Positions 19,511 through 31,486 are shown, counted from the first letter of the stretch. The stretch: 64,000 bases of DNA from Prorocentrum cordatum (GCA_963575745.1 CAUYUJ010014549.1:155001-219000), one strand, 5' to 3'. Translations and numbers: made by a program. The notes: generated from the letters alone by a model not told the origin.

Positions 19511-20119
19511 GAGCTCAGTGAAGAGGGCCTTCGATATTATCTCGGGATTAGCCTGAATGCCAACTTGGGTGAGGAGGTCGTCTTCCTGGACGACCGCAGC
19601 TCGCTTTGCAACGGCGGTAACGTATACTCGCATAGTGGTCACCCGGTCGGCATCTAGTAACATGTGTTGCTGCTCGGACAAGACTACCTTCGACATTTCT
19701 GTCGTAAAGCACAGTTCAACGCATCGACCATTGTCGTCAGAGTCGAGTCCGTAGCTGTCGTCTTCGACCATGGTGCACAAGGGGGCGTAGTACGTCTCCT
19801 CGGTATCGGGGTCGTGAGTGCGTCCCCACTTCGGCAGGTGTCCCCGCTGTTCATCAGCTACAGTGATCAGCACACTCTGATCAGGAACCACCTGTGTGGG
19901 TACGGTAAAGAGGTCCTCTAGTGGAGCTGCCTCCAACAATTCTTTTTCCTCTTGCAATTTTGCGTGCCACACCTCCAAAACATGTGACTCAAGATCAGCT
20001 TCTGATTCCTCGTAAATTGTAAAAAGCCGTCCGTCATCATGCTCTGGTTCGGCTTCTGAAGCCTCTCTAATGGCTCCTTCAGGTGTTGGCGCGTCAGCCA
20101 AGTCCTCAAATTTTGCCAT
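19472..20119 (-). pseudogene. Acidic linker between integrase and RT, copy 2
   Basis: Open for 215 residues, the longest version in the cluster: EASEAEPEHDDGRLFTIYE, ESEADLESHVLEVWHAKLQ, EELLEAAPLEDLFTVPTQ-like text, VADEQRGHLPKWGRTHDPD, and MRVYVTAVAKRAAVVQEDD. The first half is strongly acidic and probably helical. It joins RT through TELKTWFDNK. No recognised domain. Confidence 0.72.
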
Positions 20120-20219
20120 GTCTTGATCGAAGCCTGCCTGAGGTTTAGTGGACTTCAGGCATTGGATGATTCGTGAATGTGCTGATCCAGTTATGTCATA
20201 TAGATATAGTCAGAGCAAT

Positions 20220-22170
20220 ACCTTCTGCTTCGTAGTAGTGGAAACCTGGATCCACGTCGTTGTCGTAGTGGGCCAACGTGCAGCTGTCAGCATAAGTAAC
20301 CGGAGGTAGCTTGTGGATGCTCTTGGCTAATCTGACCGAAACTACATTCCCAATGCGAAAGAAGTTTCTGAACAGATATTGTATGGCCAAGTGTACCTTA
20401 AGGGGTAGACGACTTGCAGTTGTCATCTGAAGCGTACCTTTCATGGTCGGCACATATAGCCAAATGTCAGGGCAGGTCCCCCCGCTGATAGACTGGCTAC
20501 GAATGTAAACGCTGTGCGTAGTGCAATGTTGTCGGGGACAATCTCTCGGGCTATGAGTGCTTCAATATATAGTGGATGTCTTGCATCGCCGTATTGTACT
20601 TGAACATCTCGATTGCCTACTCGGATGATGATCTGATTCCTTGCGGGATCATTCCTTACGATTGGGAACGGGCCGTTCCAGCCTCCCCAGTCATCTTCCG
20701 TAGTCGTAGGGCGATTGTAGTCGACCAAATCTGCTTCGTCATAATAGTGCTTACCTGTAATTGTCGTCTTAGTGTGTAAGGCACGATTGGTCTTAGCTAC
20801 TGCCGTGGCCTGTGTGATAGTTTCAAGACATACCCTGCGTATCGTCTGTTCCCGAGAATGATCTGATGTTTCCGTCGGCTGCTCGTGGTCCAGAACAGGA
20901 AGGTCAGGGAGCACTGCTGGTTGCCGTCCAAACAGAACGTTGCATGGAGACACTTCGATATAGAAGGTAAATGCGTTGGCGGCGAACAAGGCTTCGTGCA
21001 GTAGCCTGGTGAACACAAGAGGTATGTCTAACCTATTGAGTTTAGCCTCCATGACGTGAAGTAAATGACGTAGGATGCCATTTCTGGCCTCGATCGTCGT
21101 AGCGTGCTGTCCACGCGCGCGTATTCTAAGTTCAGTGCCTTTTTCCTTGAGGACTGCTTTCGCAGTGTCGTTATTAAGGGCACCTTCTCCATCGGAGTAA
21201 AGTACCTTAGCCGGTCCAAACTGCATCCAGCACTGATGATATGCATCCAGGATGGTGGTCATAGTTTTGCCTGGTATTTCCATCCCAGAAGCATATCGTA
21301 TACAACGATCGATAATGTGAAATGTATTGTGTTCTTGCTTGTATAACACTAAATCACATTCCACTTCCTCATTGAATTTACCGGGTAATGCAGTAGAGGG
21401 CATAACTGTGTGTGTCCAGATTTGTCCCAAGCTCTGCATTCTCGGCACGTGTCGCAGACGCCCTTGGTGAGGTTGAGTCTAACACTGTCCAGACTTATTT
21501 TGCTTAAGATGAGTCTCATCTTAGGCTCCTTCGCATGGAACCAGCGTAAGTGCAGCTTTCGCAACTCGCGTGTTACCACGCTGGGGTCAAGGCTTCGCAA
21601 ATGTTGTAAAATGATGTGCGCATCAAACCGTGACCAGTCTGGTAGTCGTGGTCGTGCAGCAGGGTTCCCTGCTGGTGGTGGTGGAGGGGCTTCTCCACCT
21701 TGTTGTCGACCACGTCTGACTCTAACCTGTGGTAGTCGGAGATGGCCATCCGAACTACCAGCTCCACTCGAGGCAGGTTGCCCTGCAGCAGGCTCAGCAG
21801 CATGTCTTCCAACAGTGATGTCGTGGCTGCTTGCGCCCGCGGTAGGTTCCGCTCTCAAGCCAGGCCTCGGTGCCCCCAGTCGCGTAGGTGCTGGTGCTGC
21901 TGGCGCCTCGGGCGGTGGCGCTGCTACTTCAGCAGGATCTGGCGGCGCAGGTCCTGCTGCCGGCTCGACGGAAACCGGCGGAATCCGTCCATGATTGTCG
22001 GGAAGCTTCCAAGGCTTGGCAAATTTACATTTGCCGGGTGTTAGTACATGTCCAGGTTTGTTATTCCCGTAGTTCTTCTTGCAACTCGGACGCCCCCAAT
22101 GATAGTCGCCCTTGCCGTACCATCTGCAATGTCTCGGATCTCTATCATGAGATGGAGAATGCATGTTAAC
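20220..22170 (-). pseudogene. Zinc motifs plus integrase, copy 2
   Basis: Zinc unit 1 (CLAC...H...C, about 22140-22200) is intact; unit 2 has lost its first Cys (GRPSC). The Pro-rich linker and LHLRWFHAKEP and CDTCRECRAWDKSGHT are in the 21349-22413 frame. The catalytic core is in the 20441-21448 frame (335 aa): CDLVLY, YSDGEGALNND and TTIEARNG supply Asp, Asp, Glu, so the triad is complete. The C-terminal module DWGGWNGPFPIVRND and VQVQYGDARHPLYIEALI is intact. One frameshift at about 21410 separates zinc-binding and catalytic parts. Confidence 0.9.
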
Positions 22171-22416
22171 GTTGCCCGCGCAGGCAAGACAACCAAGCCC
22201 TCCCGACGGTGGTCTCGCAATCGAGCCATCAAGTTGTCGGGGAAGACTCGGGTCGTCCAAATCGTATCCCCTTGCGTTGGTGGCCAACGCGGTGGGCGAA
22301 TATGGGTAGCCATATAAAGGGTCACGAGATGTCTGAAAGAGATCGTGTGCGATCTGAACAGATTCAACAAAGAGCGACTGCATCTTTGGTGTATATTGTG
22401 CAGCCATGGGCAATTC

Positions 22417-23130
22417 CTAATTATATACAGACGCGTGTTGATGATGGCCGCTACATCGTTTTCGTTCACAACGAGTGAATAATAGACGATGGTTGGCCAT
22501 GATCTCAGTCGGTTTTCGTATCAGTACCCCGTGGGTATCACGTAAGCCGGTAGTACATTGATCCATGTTCACCTTGCAAGTGCCTTTGCTTTTTGACCAA
22601 CGTGGTCCATGCTGGTATCTGATCCACCCAAGTTCTCTCAAGTAAAACCGCAGAAGATCATGTTGACGTACAGCCACCTTCCCACATAACTTGATATGTG
22701 GTGAATCCTCTTTCTGATGTTCATGCCAGGTGTCGTAGTTAACCTTAGAATTGCAGTAGGAAGGTAATCCAGTCGTTCTGCAGTTGGGCTGTAGTATGAC
22801 AACCTCGGCGAAACAAACGTCTAAATAGTGCATCACTGCGTCTTGGACCTCCTTGTTGCCAAGATCAACACAAGTACGTTTGTCGAGGTTTCCCCCTGAA
22901 GACAGACCTCGGCTGAATGCTAGCTGGGAGATGCCTCCAGTTCCCCCACATAGTTCTAACATATATACCTTATTGTGTCGTCCGTAGCACAAGGTGGGGA
23001 TTATGGAGAATACATCTGCGTAGGATTCAGCAAGTTGCCCGCAGGTAAGGTGATGAAAGTCTCTTCTTCATCATCACTATCCGTGTCGGAGTCCAGAGGT
23101 ACGTCGGTGCAGTACGTACTACACCCGAGT
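22417..23130 (-). pseudogene. Methyltransferase-like module, copy 2
   Basis: The best-preserved copy of this module (22417-22992, 191 aa): MLELCGGTGGISQLAFSRG, VDLGNKEVQDAVMHYLDV, VVILQPNCRTTGLPSYC, then KLCGKVAVRQ and GVLIRKPTEIMANHRLL. The order (motif I, acidic strand, C-containing loop, and a final KPTE.MAN motif) is what I recall from other dinoflagellate copia polyproteins. The KPT(E/Q)..AN ending resembles C5-methyltransferase-fold proteins. The usual catalytic Pro-Cys is Asn-Cys here. Confidence 0.68.
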
Positions 23131-23215
23131 CCTTTAAGGTCGTCTCCACAATCGTCATTGCCTTCTTCGGCTATTTTGGGTATCTTGCGTGGTTTGATGC
23201 CAGCTTCTCTGTGTT

Positions 23216-24240
23216 TTATATATATATATATATATATCTGGCATCTGTTGGCAGTGCTGTCTGTTGCTCTGCTTCTGGTGAGCTAAGTGTCGGAAATTCG
23301 GGAATAGATGGTAGCGCGATGCCGCGCTCAATCGAAGGGGGAGGGAGACGATCGTCATCGATGGTCGTCACTCGCCTTGAGCGTGGTCGTGAGCTGCCAT
23401 CTCCCAAGAGAGTCGATTCAGGCTGCCCCCAGTACAATCGAGTACGGATGTTGGTAACACCATCGGGTAATGGTGCGTTGTAGTTGTACCCAGTCGGCTG
23501 GTCCTGGATCTTGATGTCCTGGATGATCGTGTTGTCGTCCAGGTTCATCGTCACCCGTCTCACAACATGGTCCCATTCAGGGCCATTCTTAGGAGACTGA
23601 ATGAAAGTTCGGACCCCTTTATCAACACGAGTATGAATACTCAGATGTACAGCACCTGTGTGATTCCTTGGTGTGTTATGTAAACCCATTTGATCAATCA
23701 ACCTTGCGGTCATGATCGCTGGTGTCTTATTCCGCCATTCAGCCTTCTGAGCACCTTGCCCATACCAGTCCAGAATCTGCTCAGTAGGTTCTGCAGGCTT
23801 CCCTGCTATATCGCATGTGCATCGCGATAAAATGGCAGGGATGCGCGTGCACGTTGGCGCCACATGCAGATATGATCCGCTGGGCAACTTGTTCGCGCGG
23901 TCGCACTTGAGGCCGAAGTGGCAGAAACGAATGCGCATGACTTGTAAGTTAAGATTTTCAATGGCACCTCGCATGGGACCTTGTCTCCAGAAATATCCTG
24001 GTGGCACCACAAGTACAATGGTCATGCGTAGAGCCCGAGCCTTGGACATCAGATTTTGGATACGCTGGTCGTGCGGCCCTGCCCTCTTGCCAGGCAGCCT
24101 CGCATGCCAGTCAGCAGGTGTTGCAACCCACAACAGTTGGTGATCACCCGAGAGTAGCGCACTCAAATACTGTGTACCAGTAGAGGTCATCACCTCCGTA
24201 TGTGCAATACGATCGCACATATATCCACGGGCTCGGAGTC
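23216..24240 (-). pseudogene. Conserved unknown module (DWYG module), copy 2
   Basis: 334-residue open frame: TPADWHARLPGKRAGPHDQ, MSKARALRM, VVPPGYFWRQGPMRGAIE, RFCHFGLKCD, LPSGSYLHV, CTCDIAGKP, ILDWYGQGAQKAEWRNKT, LIDQMGLH and GPEWDHVVRRVTMNLDD. The frame ends in a (TA)n microsatellite read as a Tyr-Ile repeat at 23218-23237, where copy 1 instead has ordinary coding text. Function unknown. Confidence 0.72.
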
Positions 24241-25659
24241 AGCGCGAGCTGTCCGTATATCCTCGATAACGAACGCACGGGAATGAGAATGATGCGGCAA
24301 TCCTTCTTTTTCTGCAGCAGCCACACAGCCGGGTCCACTGCTGTTCGCGACAGCCGCGCAGCCGGGCTTGCCGCGGCCCCTGGCACGCGCAGCCGGCGCC
24401 TGGGAAAATAATGCAGGTTTCCCCGCGCTTGCTGACAGCACCTGAGTGTTCGGCCTGTCTGAGCAAGCGCGAGTGGCCGTGGCGCGCGCCTGCCCCCGTC
24501 ACTCGTTTGGCGATTGGGGGCGTCCAAATACCAGTACCGTGCTGCGCTGCAGAACCGCTGCTTGAAGTAAAAAATATCAAACTTCTCGGCAGTATCATCC
24601 ACTTCCGCAGGTGCCCCTGCCTGTGCATCAGGAGGCGTCCACTTCGTACCCTCCTTGTTGATGGCCTGGTATATCGTCGCCTGCAAATTGCGGAGGGCGA
24701 AGTCCTTATCGGCCGAGGTAGAGTAGTCCCAAGGGACATATTTCTACGACGCCATGCCCTCAAGGAGCGAACGTCTCCTCATTAATCGAGAAACTGATGC
24801 CCTTCGTATCTTGTGACGTCATGTATGCGTGGGCATCCTGCGCAGCAGGTGTCCCTGCGATTAGCTCTGGATCGGATACATCCTTGACGAGTAATGGAGC
24901 TTCTTCGCACTGAGGGTTGGCCGTGATAGTAAAAGCCATCGACCCTTGATCCTCAGTGGCCGTCTCGTACTCGTCAGCCTTGAGTGCCAGATGCCTGGAA
25001 AGCGTCTTCATCAGGTCGAGTACCCTGGCACCCTTTCCGAGTAGAACCTTGCGCATCTCCACGCCGGGGATGATCATCTTCTCGTGCCCCTGCTCAAGGA
25101 TCAGGACGGCCCTCATGTTGGACATGCTCCTCAAACCCAAGATGGCAGGGAGGTTCTCCCCATCGCCCTCAGCCACATTTGCTGAGTACGTATCAAGTCT
25201 CGGCACAGCAGGTTGCCCCGCGGGATCCCCCCTTTCTTCACGCGCCATCTTGCAATGCAGGGATCTGTCGCAAATCGCGGCGCCATGTCCCACTCCTGAC
25301 ACGTAAAGCCTCTTCGTGAGGATCGGCCATTTCATAGCGTGCCCGTAGGAACGTGATGCATGCTCAAAGGTCTGTGCCGTCCTTAATCCAGATATATTGA
25401 TATTGCTGTCAATAGCCATAAGAATACTGAACATACCATTGATCAGAGTTCCACTGTTAGCTGCCAAGGCTAGCTCACGGCTTTCACCAAATGTTCCAGG
25501 AACTTCAGATACTGTCGTACCAAGCAAGCCTTCGCGGCGCCCCTGCTCCAACACCCAATCATTTCTTGACAAAGATGTGAAAACATTCATATACCCACGA
25601 GCCTCTTCTTCAGTAAAAACGATTCTTTTCAAAGATCCAGGCTGTAGGATATTCGTCAT
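24144..25659 (-). pseudogene. Protease with dead active site and linker, copy 2
   Basis: The 24760-25659 frame (299 aa) aligns with the copy 1 protease, but the active site reads ILMAIDSNINISG where copy 1 has ILLDIGSSINIIG, so both the catalytic Asp and the Gly are gone. Following text is conserved: LYVSGVGHGAAICD, AILGLRSMSNMRAVLILEQ, MIIPGVEMRKVLLGKGARV and SQDTKGISFSINEETF. The linker continues in 24144-24686. Clearly a decayed copy. Confidence 0.82.
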
Positions 25660-27711
25660 ACATATATGGGTGTGATGTGGAAGCAGTAGGTAATGTCAGA
25701 AACGTGTCCTCCTCCGCGCGCATGCCCATCTGACCATCGGTATTTATCATAAGTACCGTGTGCAGCATGTCGCGTTCAGATATCCCCCTGTTGCCGCTGC
25801 GCATGCTTACAGGGCTCTCCGTCCTGCGCTGACTGCGTGAACGAAGATCTCGCCCATATGGCATATAGGAGTGCGAAGACAGAAGCAATTGAGCGCTCCT
25901 GTCAGTAGCCCTTTCCATGCGCCTCAACCACGCATCGTTTACTGGTAACGGAGGTGGAGCCGATCTAGCAGGTGTCCCTGCGTTACTGCCGGTCTCTGCG
26001 ACCAGTGGCATAGGTACGTCAATAGCAGGTGTCCCTGCAAGTGTGGCTGCCTCCGCTACTAGCCCCGCGTTGGCCAGTGATGCAGGTGGCCCCGCAGGTG
26101 TCGTCGTCGATATGGCCGCGGTGCTCGTCATCATGGCCGTAGCGCGGTTGAGCTCTTCACGGAGATCCCTGGGCTCGTTCGCCCTTTGGAGAATGTATTC
26201 ATGACGATTGAGTGATTCTTGATCTCCAGCAAGGGCGCAGTGGAACTCAGCAGTAATGAAGCCAACACCCCTGCATATAGCACAGGGGGCTTCGCTCGCG
26301 GAACCTTCCATGTTTCCAGCCAGCTGCCCTTCCACATGGGCGTATACCACACGATCTCAGCATTGTGCGTGGAATATGTGGCCGCACTGGAGGCGCCAGA
26401 TCTTGTCGTGATTCATGAACAGGTCCAGGCAAATCGCACATTTACTGAAGTCGCCGTCGCTGATGATGGGCGGCGTTGCCGCTGGCCTGATGCGCACGTG
26501 ACGCTCCAGGGTGGATTCCCCGGCCTCGAACCGAATAGGTGATGGCGTCGGTAGCTGCGTTGATGCAGCCATGGCTGGACTGCTCGCAGGTGTCCCTGCT
26601 GTATTGCGGTTAGCAGGTTGCCCTGCGCGGCTCAGCATGCTGTTGGCCGGACGATCCTGATGTCGGCGCTGGCGCGCGGCCCCCGTAGCCAAATTGGCTT
26701 GCTGCGCCTCGTGCATGGCCAGGATTTCAAGGCGCATTTCTTCCATGGTCGGCGGCAGCACTAAACTTGGAGACTGTTGCTGCACATCTTGATCCATGGA
26801 GGGAGCCAGATAACCATAGTGAGGTATCTGTCCCGGCACTCCTGATGTATACCCTGAGCCGCGTGTCAGCTGCGACTGGTAGAAATCGTCGGCCGTCGCC
26901 CGAACGCATGGATTTTCGGGCTGTGTTCCCACCCGAGGAGTACCACTTACCTGCGCATGATAATCAGGAAAAGGTGGATGATCCATTGGCGCTGCTGTTG
27001 GATGATCAGCAGACGTTGGGTCGTAAGCCGGATGACTGAAGAATGCTGGCACGTAACCGAACCGATTGGGGTTGTCCGGTGAAGGATTTGGATCCGGAAC
27101 ATACTCCCACGGCGGCGTCCAGTTGGCATTAGGGAGGTCGATACCATCCCTTCGCATACTCTGAGCGGCCTCACGCATCTGCCGTATTGGTCAGGAATAG
27201 CAGGCTGCCCTGCAGCTGGACGTGGCGATGCGAATGGCGATGTCGCCTGTAGAGCCTGGTAGAGCTGCGGATCCATCCGGATACTTTGGGGCCTCGCTTG
27301 CAGGCTGTTGTTGCTCCCAACGCTCTGTGGAATACCAAATGGTGTAGTAGCTCTGCTCATAGGAGCGAATGAAGCAGGTTGCCCTGCAGGTACTGGCAGT
27401 TGTTGAACATGAGCACGCCACGGATCGTTGGCGTACAACGTATCGGTAGGCGTAATACCACTTGGTGTAATGCCTGTCACATCGGCGCTCTGAGCCTGTA
27501 TCCAAGATCCATCAGATCCCCCTGCAGGTGTCCCCGCATGATACGCGTCCATCATGAGCACACGTGAGAATACGAACCCCTGAATCGGGGGCGGATCGGG
27601 ACACTTCAGGCTGTAGGGGGTCTCTGGAAAAAAGAAAAAATAAAGTTGATGCACCATTGCGAGTCTCATACATATCATCAGTTCTAACACTCGGGAGTGG
27701 CTGATTGCCAT
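25610..27711 (-). pseudogene. RING-H2 and Gln/Pro-rich region, copy 2, interrupted
   Basis: Spread over three frames (26947-27711, 26357-27178, 25610-26350). The RING reads KCAICLDLF, WRLQCGHIFHAQC, then a TGA where copy 3 has Trp, then DRVVYAHVEGQL and APCAIC. All eight zinc ligands are present (C3-H2-C3), so only the stop and frameshifts disable it. The upstream part is the Ala/Gln/Pro-rich tract with many AGQPA and AGTPA motifs. Confidence 0.82.
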
Positions 27712-27719
27712 ACCTGTCC

Positions 27720-28344
27720 CACACGATTATACTGACAAGTGTAGCTGGGCAGGATCCCGATCAACTGGACGATGTGGGTAGGAGGAATCCTGCCATTCCG
27801 GCCTGCTGACACAACGATGTCATTCGCCGAGCGCCAGATCGGAATGTTGTCCCGAATCAGGTTCTTCAAGCTGACCATGATCAAGACCTCCGAGTCGGCG
27901 CGTAGACCAGACTGAATCCGGTTGTCGCCGGGAAGGTATGGGCAGCCATGTACAAACTGTCTGCCCCTCTTCTTAGTGGTGTCGTCGGCGCGGCATGATA
28001 ATCCAATACTGAGAATACTCTGTAGATTCTCCCATTGAGTTCCATGAATGAAATAACAAAGTGCCCAGGAGCGGACAAGTCAATAATTTTCATAAATAGT
28101 GACTCGGGGCACTTAATACCGGGGCTGCTGTGTCCGTTAGTCGGGCGGATGAAGTAGGTGTCGTAATTCATGTCGGGGTACCTCATCTTCTTGACATGCA
28201 GCCTCTTCTTTTTCATTCCAGACTCATCTATCATATCGATGAGCTCCAATGCAGCATATGCCCGGCACGCCCAGTGCATTTCCTTGAGCAGGTGGCGCAC
28301 CGCGTCCAAGTGCTGGGAGCGATGTCTCTCGCATCCTTCTGCAG
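27720..28344 (-). pseudogene. KptA-like domain, C-lobe, copy 2 (split by insertion)
   Basis: Downstream half of the phosphotransferase-like domain after the nested element. It reads CERHRSQHLDAVRHLLKEM, then YDTYFIRPTNGHSSPGI and, after a frame change near 28050, HGTQWENLQSILSIGL (28010-28060), GRQFVHGCPYLPG, ADSEVLIMVSLKNLIRDN, PIWRSANDIVVSAG and GRIPPTHIVQLIGI. This is the cleanest C-lobe in the cluster. It matches the KptA pattern HGT......I...GL, RxxVH, (D/E)VLI, S.N.V..(S/T).G and IPP. The Arg of the IRP..GHS motif is present. Joined N-lobe: 30385-31243. Confidence 0.82.
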
Positions 28345-30384
28345 GAGGGTGCGCCGCTGGATCTCCCCAAGAGGGGGGGGGGCACCCCCCTCCCCCCCTT
28401 CCCCGATCCGTCGTCGGGCACCCCCACCCGCCCTCCCCCCTTCCCCGATCCGTCGTCGGTGAACCCTCCTCCCCCCTCCTTTCCCCGACCCGTCGTCGGG
28501 GACCCCCCCCCCCCCCCACCCCCGCCCCTTCACCCCTTTTCAAAAAGCGGGGGCGGGGGGGGGGGGTCCGAACCCCTCCCCCCCCTGCCCCCCTTCCCCC
28601 CCTTTCGCCGCGCCGCCCCCTGACTCCAGAACCCGACCCCCGCCACCCCTACCCCCCCTAGTCCTCACCCTAACCCAAACCCCTAATCCGAACCCCAACC
28701 ACGAACCCCAGCCCCAAAGAGTACTCACTACTCATTACTCACTACCCACTACTGACTACTCGCTATTCGCTACTCCCTTCTCACTACCCCCTACTCACTA
28801 CTCACGACTCACTACTCACTATCTACTACTCACTACCCACCACCCACTACTCGCTACTCACTACTCCCTATTCACTACTCCCTCCTCCCTACTCACTACT
28901 CACTACTCACTCCTCACTACCCACGACGCAATACTCACTACTCACTAATCACTACTCACTACTCACTACTCACTAATCACTACTGATTACCCACTACCCA
29001 CTATCCACTACTCACTACTCACTAATAGCTACTCATTGCCAACAAACCACTACTCACTACCCACTACCCGCTACTCGCTACTCCCTACTCCCTACACGAT
29101 ACTGGCTACACAGTACTCAGTATTCACTACTCGTTACTGCCATACTCGCTACTCAATACTCACTACTCCCCCCCCGCGACTCACTATTCACTACTCACTA
29201 CTTACTACACCCTACTCACTAGTCACTACGTGGTCTCTAGTCACTAGTCACAACTCACTAGTCACTAGTCACTAGTCACTACCCACTACTCACCAATCGC
29301 TACTCACTACCCACTATTCGCTACCCACTTCTTACTAATCGCTGCTCACTACTCCCTACTCCCTACTCCCTACTCGCTACTCACTTCTCACTACTCACTA
29401 CTCGCTACTCCCTACTCGTTACTCACAAATCACTACCCACTATTCACTGCTCACTACTATCTACTCACTACTCACTACTCACGACGCCCTACTCGCTCCT
29501 CACTACTCACTACTCGCTACTCCCTGCTCGCTACGCACTACTCACTACCCACTGCCACTACCCACTACTCTCCATTCATCACTACTCACTAATCACTACT
29601 CACTACGCACTACGTACTACTCAGTACTCACTACTCACTACTCACTACTCACTACTCGCTACTCACTGCCCACTAGCTCACTACTCACTACTCACTACTC
29701 ACTACTCACTACGCACTAGGCACTACCCACTACTCACTGCTCACTACCCACTACTCGCCACCCACTACTCACTACCCACTACTCACTACCCACCACTCAT
29801 CACTCCCTACTCCCTACTCAGTACTCACTACTCGCTACTCGCTACTCACTACTCGCCACTCACTACTCACTTGTCAGTACACACTACTCACTATTCACTA
29901 CTCACAACTCCCCACTCCCTACTCAGCTCCCTTCTCCCTGCTCGCCACTCACTACCCACTACTCACTACCCAATACTCATTACTCACTACGCACTAACTC
30001 ACTACGCACTACTCACCACTCCCTACTCCCAACTCCGCACTCCCTACACGAGGGGGCGGGGGGTCCGATCCCCCCCCCGCCTCTTTCCAGCGCCAAGGGG
30101 GGAGGGGGGCGGGGGGGGTCCGGGCCCCCTTCCCCCTTCCTCTCCCCCCGTGAAAGGGGAAAAGCATGGGGGTGTCCGGACCCCCCCCCCTCCCCCCCCC
30201 CCCCCCCCCCTGCCCCCCCCCCCCCTCCCCCTCCCCCCCCGGACCCCCCCCCCCACCCCCCCCCCCCCCCCCCCCCTTCCCCCCCCCGCGCTTCCCGCCG
30301 CGCCCCCTTGAAGGGAGGGAAGGGGTGGGGGGTTCTGACCCCCCCCCCCCTTAGTGTATTCAGGGAGATCCACTGGCGCACTTT
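28345..30384. mobile_element. Nested MULE-like/MITE-like element loaded with CACTACT satellite
   Basis: A 2.04-kb insertion in copy 2. Terminal inverted repeats are at 28345-28367 and 30363-30384(5), sharing GTGCGCC and TGGATCTCCC in inverted orientation, 19 of 23 positions by eye. The flanks are the direct repeat CCTTCTGCAG at 28335-28344 and 30385-30394 (9 to 11 bp depending on how the ends are set); in copy 3 the same site occurs once, uninterrupted, at about 50150. Long TIRs with a 9-11-bp duplication resemble Mutator-like elements. Inside are GC-rich arms (28370-28680, 30050-30350) and a 1.3-kb 7-bp satellite. No transposase is encoded, so it is non-autonomous. Confidence 0.85.
28712..30047. 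repeat. CACTACT heptamer satellite
   Basis: About 1.3 kb of degenerate 7-bp units (CACTACT with variants such as CACTACC, CGCTACT, CCCTACT). It occupies the centre of the nested element. It differs from the TTTAGGG-type telomere repeat. The Ser/Leu/Thr/Tyr-rich reading frames across it are artefacts. Confidence 0.92.
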
Positions 30385-31243
30385 CCTTCTGCAGGCCATG
30401 CGTTGAGTAGCTGCGATAGGTCTGCCCACCCATCGTACTCATCATACGTCGTCACCTCGCGAATGAATATGTCAGATAAATGGCCGTTATGGGGTGGCTT
30501 GCGACGAAGGGCAGTTGTCAACCACTCAGAAACATGATGTGGATCTTCGTACTGGAACCTCGGCCTGCGAACATTGTCTGTCCTGGGGATGCCCTCGAAA
30601 TATTCCTTTTCAGAATCAAATGTGAGTGCTGGGCGCTTCCGAAGGAAGTTGCGCACTGTTCGGCGTGTGCGTGTACCTTATCAGCATGGACAGCAGTGTC
30701 CATGATGTTGTACTGCACCACCATGTAACGATCAGATCCATCATCATTACGTGGGTGATACGCTGGATAGATCTTCATGCGGTTGGAAGTGCGCAGCCTG
30801 TCCCAATACTCTGTGCATTCCGGTGGCACCTCCAGCGCAGGCGCAGGTTGCCCCGCTGGACTGCGAGCTGGTTGCCCCGCAGAACTCTGAACAGGTTGCC
30901 CCGCAGAGCGTGGGGCAGCCTTTGGCGCTGGCGCTGCAGGCGCTGCTGCGCTCGCCGCCGATGCGGTAGCACCAACAGACCCTCTAGGCGTCCTCGGAGT
31001 TCCTTGCGGGGTACTGATATCGAAATCCTGGTGCTTCTTCTCCCTGGTGTTGTAGGACTCGGCAGCCTTGTCCCTGGGCACTGCCCCTGGCACCTTTGGC
31101 GTGGTAGCCTCCCTTGTGCTTCCTTCCAAATTAGGCGCCCATCCTGACCTGTGCGCCCGACCTGGTGTAGGGCCGCGACGTGGTACAGGCTCTTGTGGAG
31201 TAGGCCCACTGGTGCCCTGAAATTTTGCTGCGGCGGCGGCCAC
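30385..31243 (-). pseudogene. KptA-like domain, N-lobe and upstream region, copy 2
   Basis: Frames 30518-31243 and 30360-30656. After an Ala/Pro-rich region with three AGQPx repeats 24 bp apart comes VPPECTEYWDRLRTSNRM, AYHPRNDDGSDRYMV, then EWLTTALRRKPPHNGHLSD, where the Arg-His pair of the family is Arg-Arg, and YDEYDGWADLSQLLNAWPAEG. The protein is cut here by the nested element. DGW....LL is the winged-helix signature of the KptA N-lobe. Confidence 0.75.
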
Positions 31244-31486
31244 TGCTGGTCCTCTGGGTCGTTGTCGATCAGCAGGTTGCTCAACAGGTTGCCCCGCATA
31301 TCTCTTGCTGTCCCCAGGATTGGGATCATCTGGACTCTTCCGCTTCTTGAGCTTAGGATGATCAGGGCCAAGAGATTGACTTGATGAATCAGAACCAGAA
31401 GACGAGGGGAGATCGATCGTCTCTGGCTTCGGCTTGGGAGTTGCCTTTGCCGTGGCTCCTGCCGGCGCCCCAGGTACATGCCGTCT

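Noticed and set aside
28712-30047. Interstitial telomere repeat
   Set aside because: The heptamer is CACTACT, not a TTTAGGG or TTAGGG type.
29036-30311. Ser/Thr/Tyr-Pro frames in the CACTACT array and its C-rich arm
   Set aside because: Simple-sequence artefacts inside a non-coding nested element.
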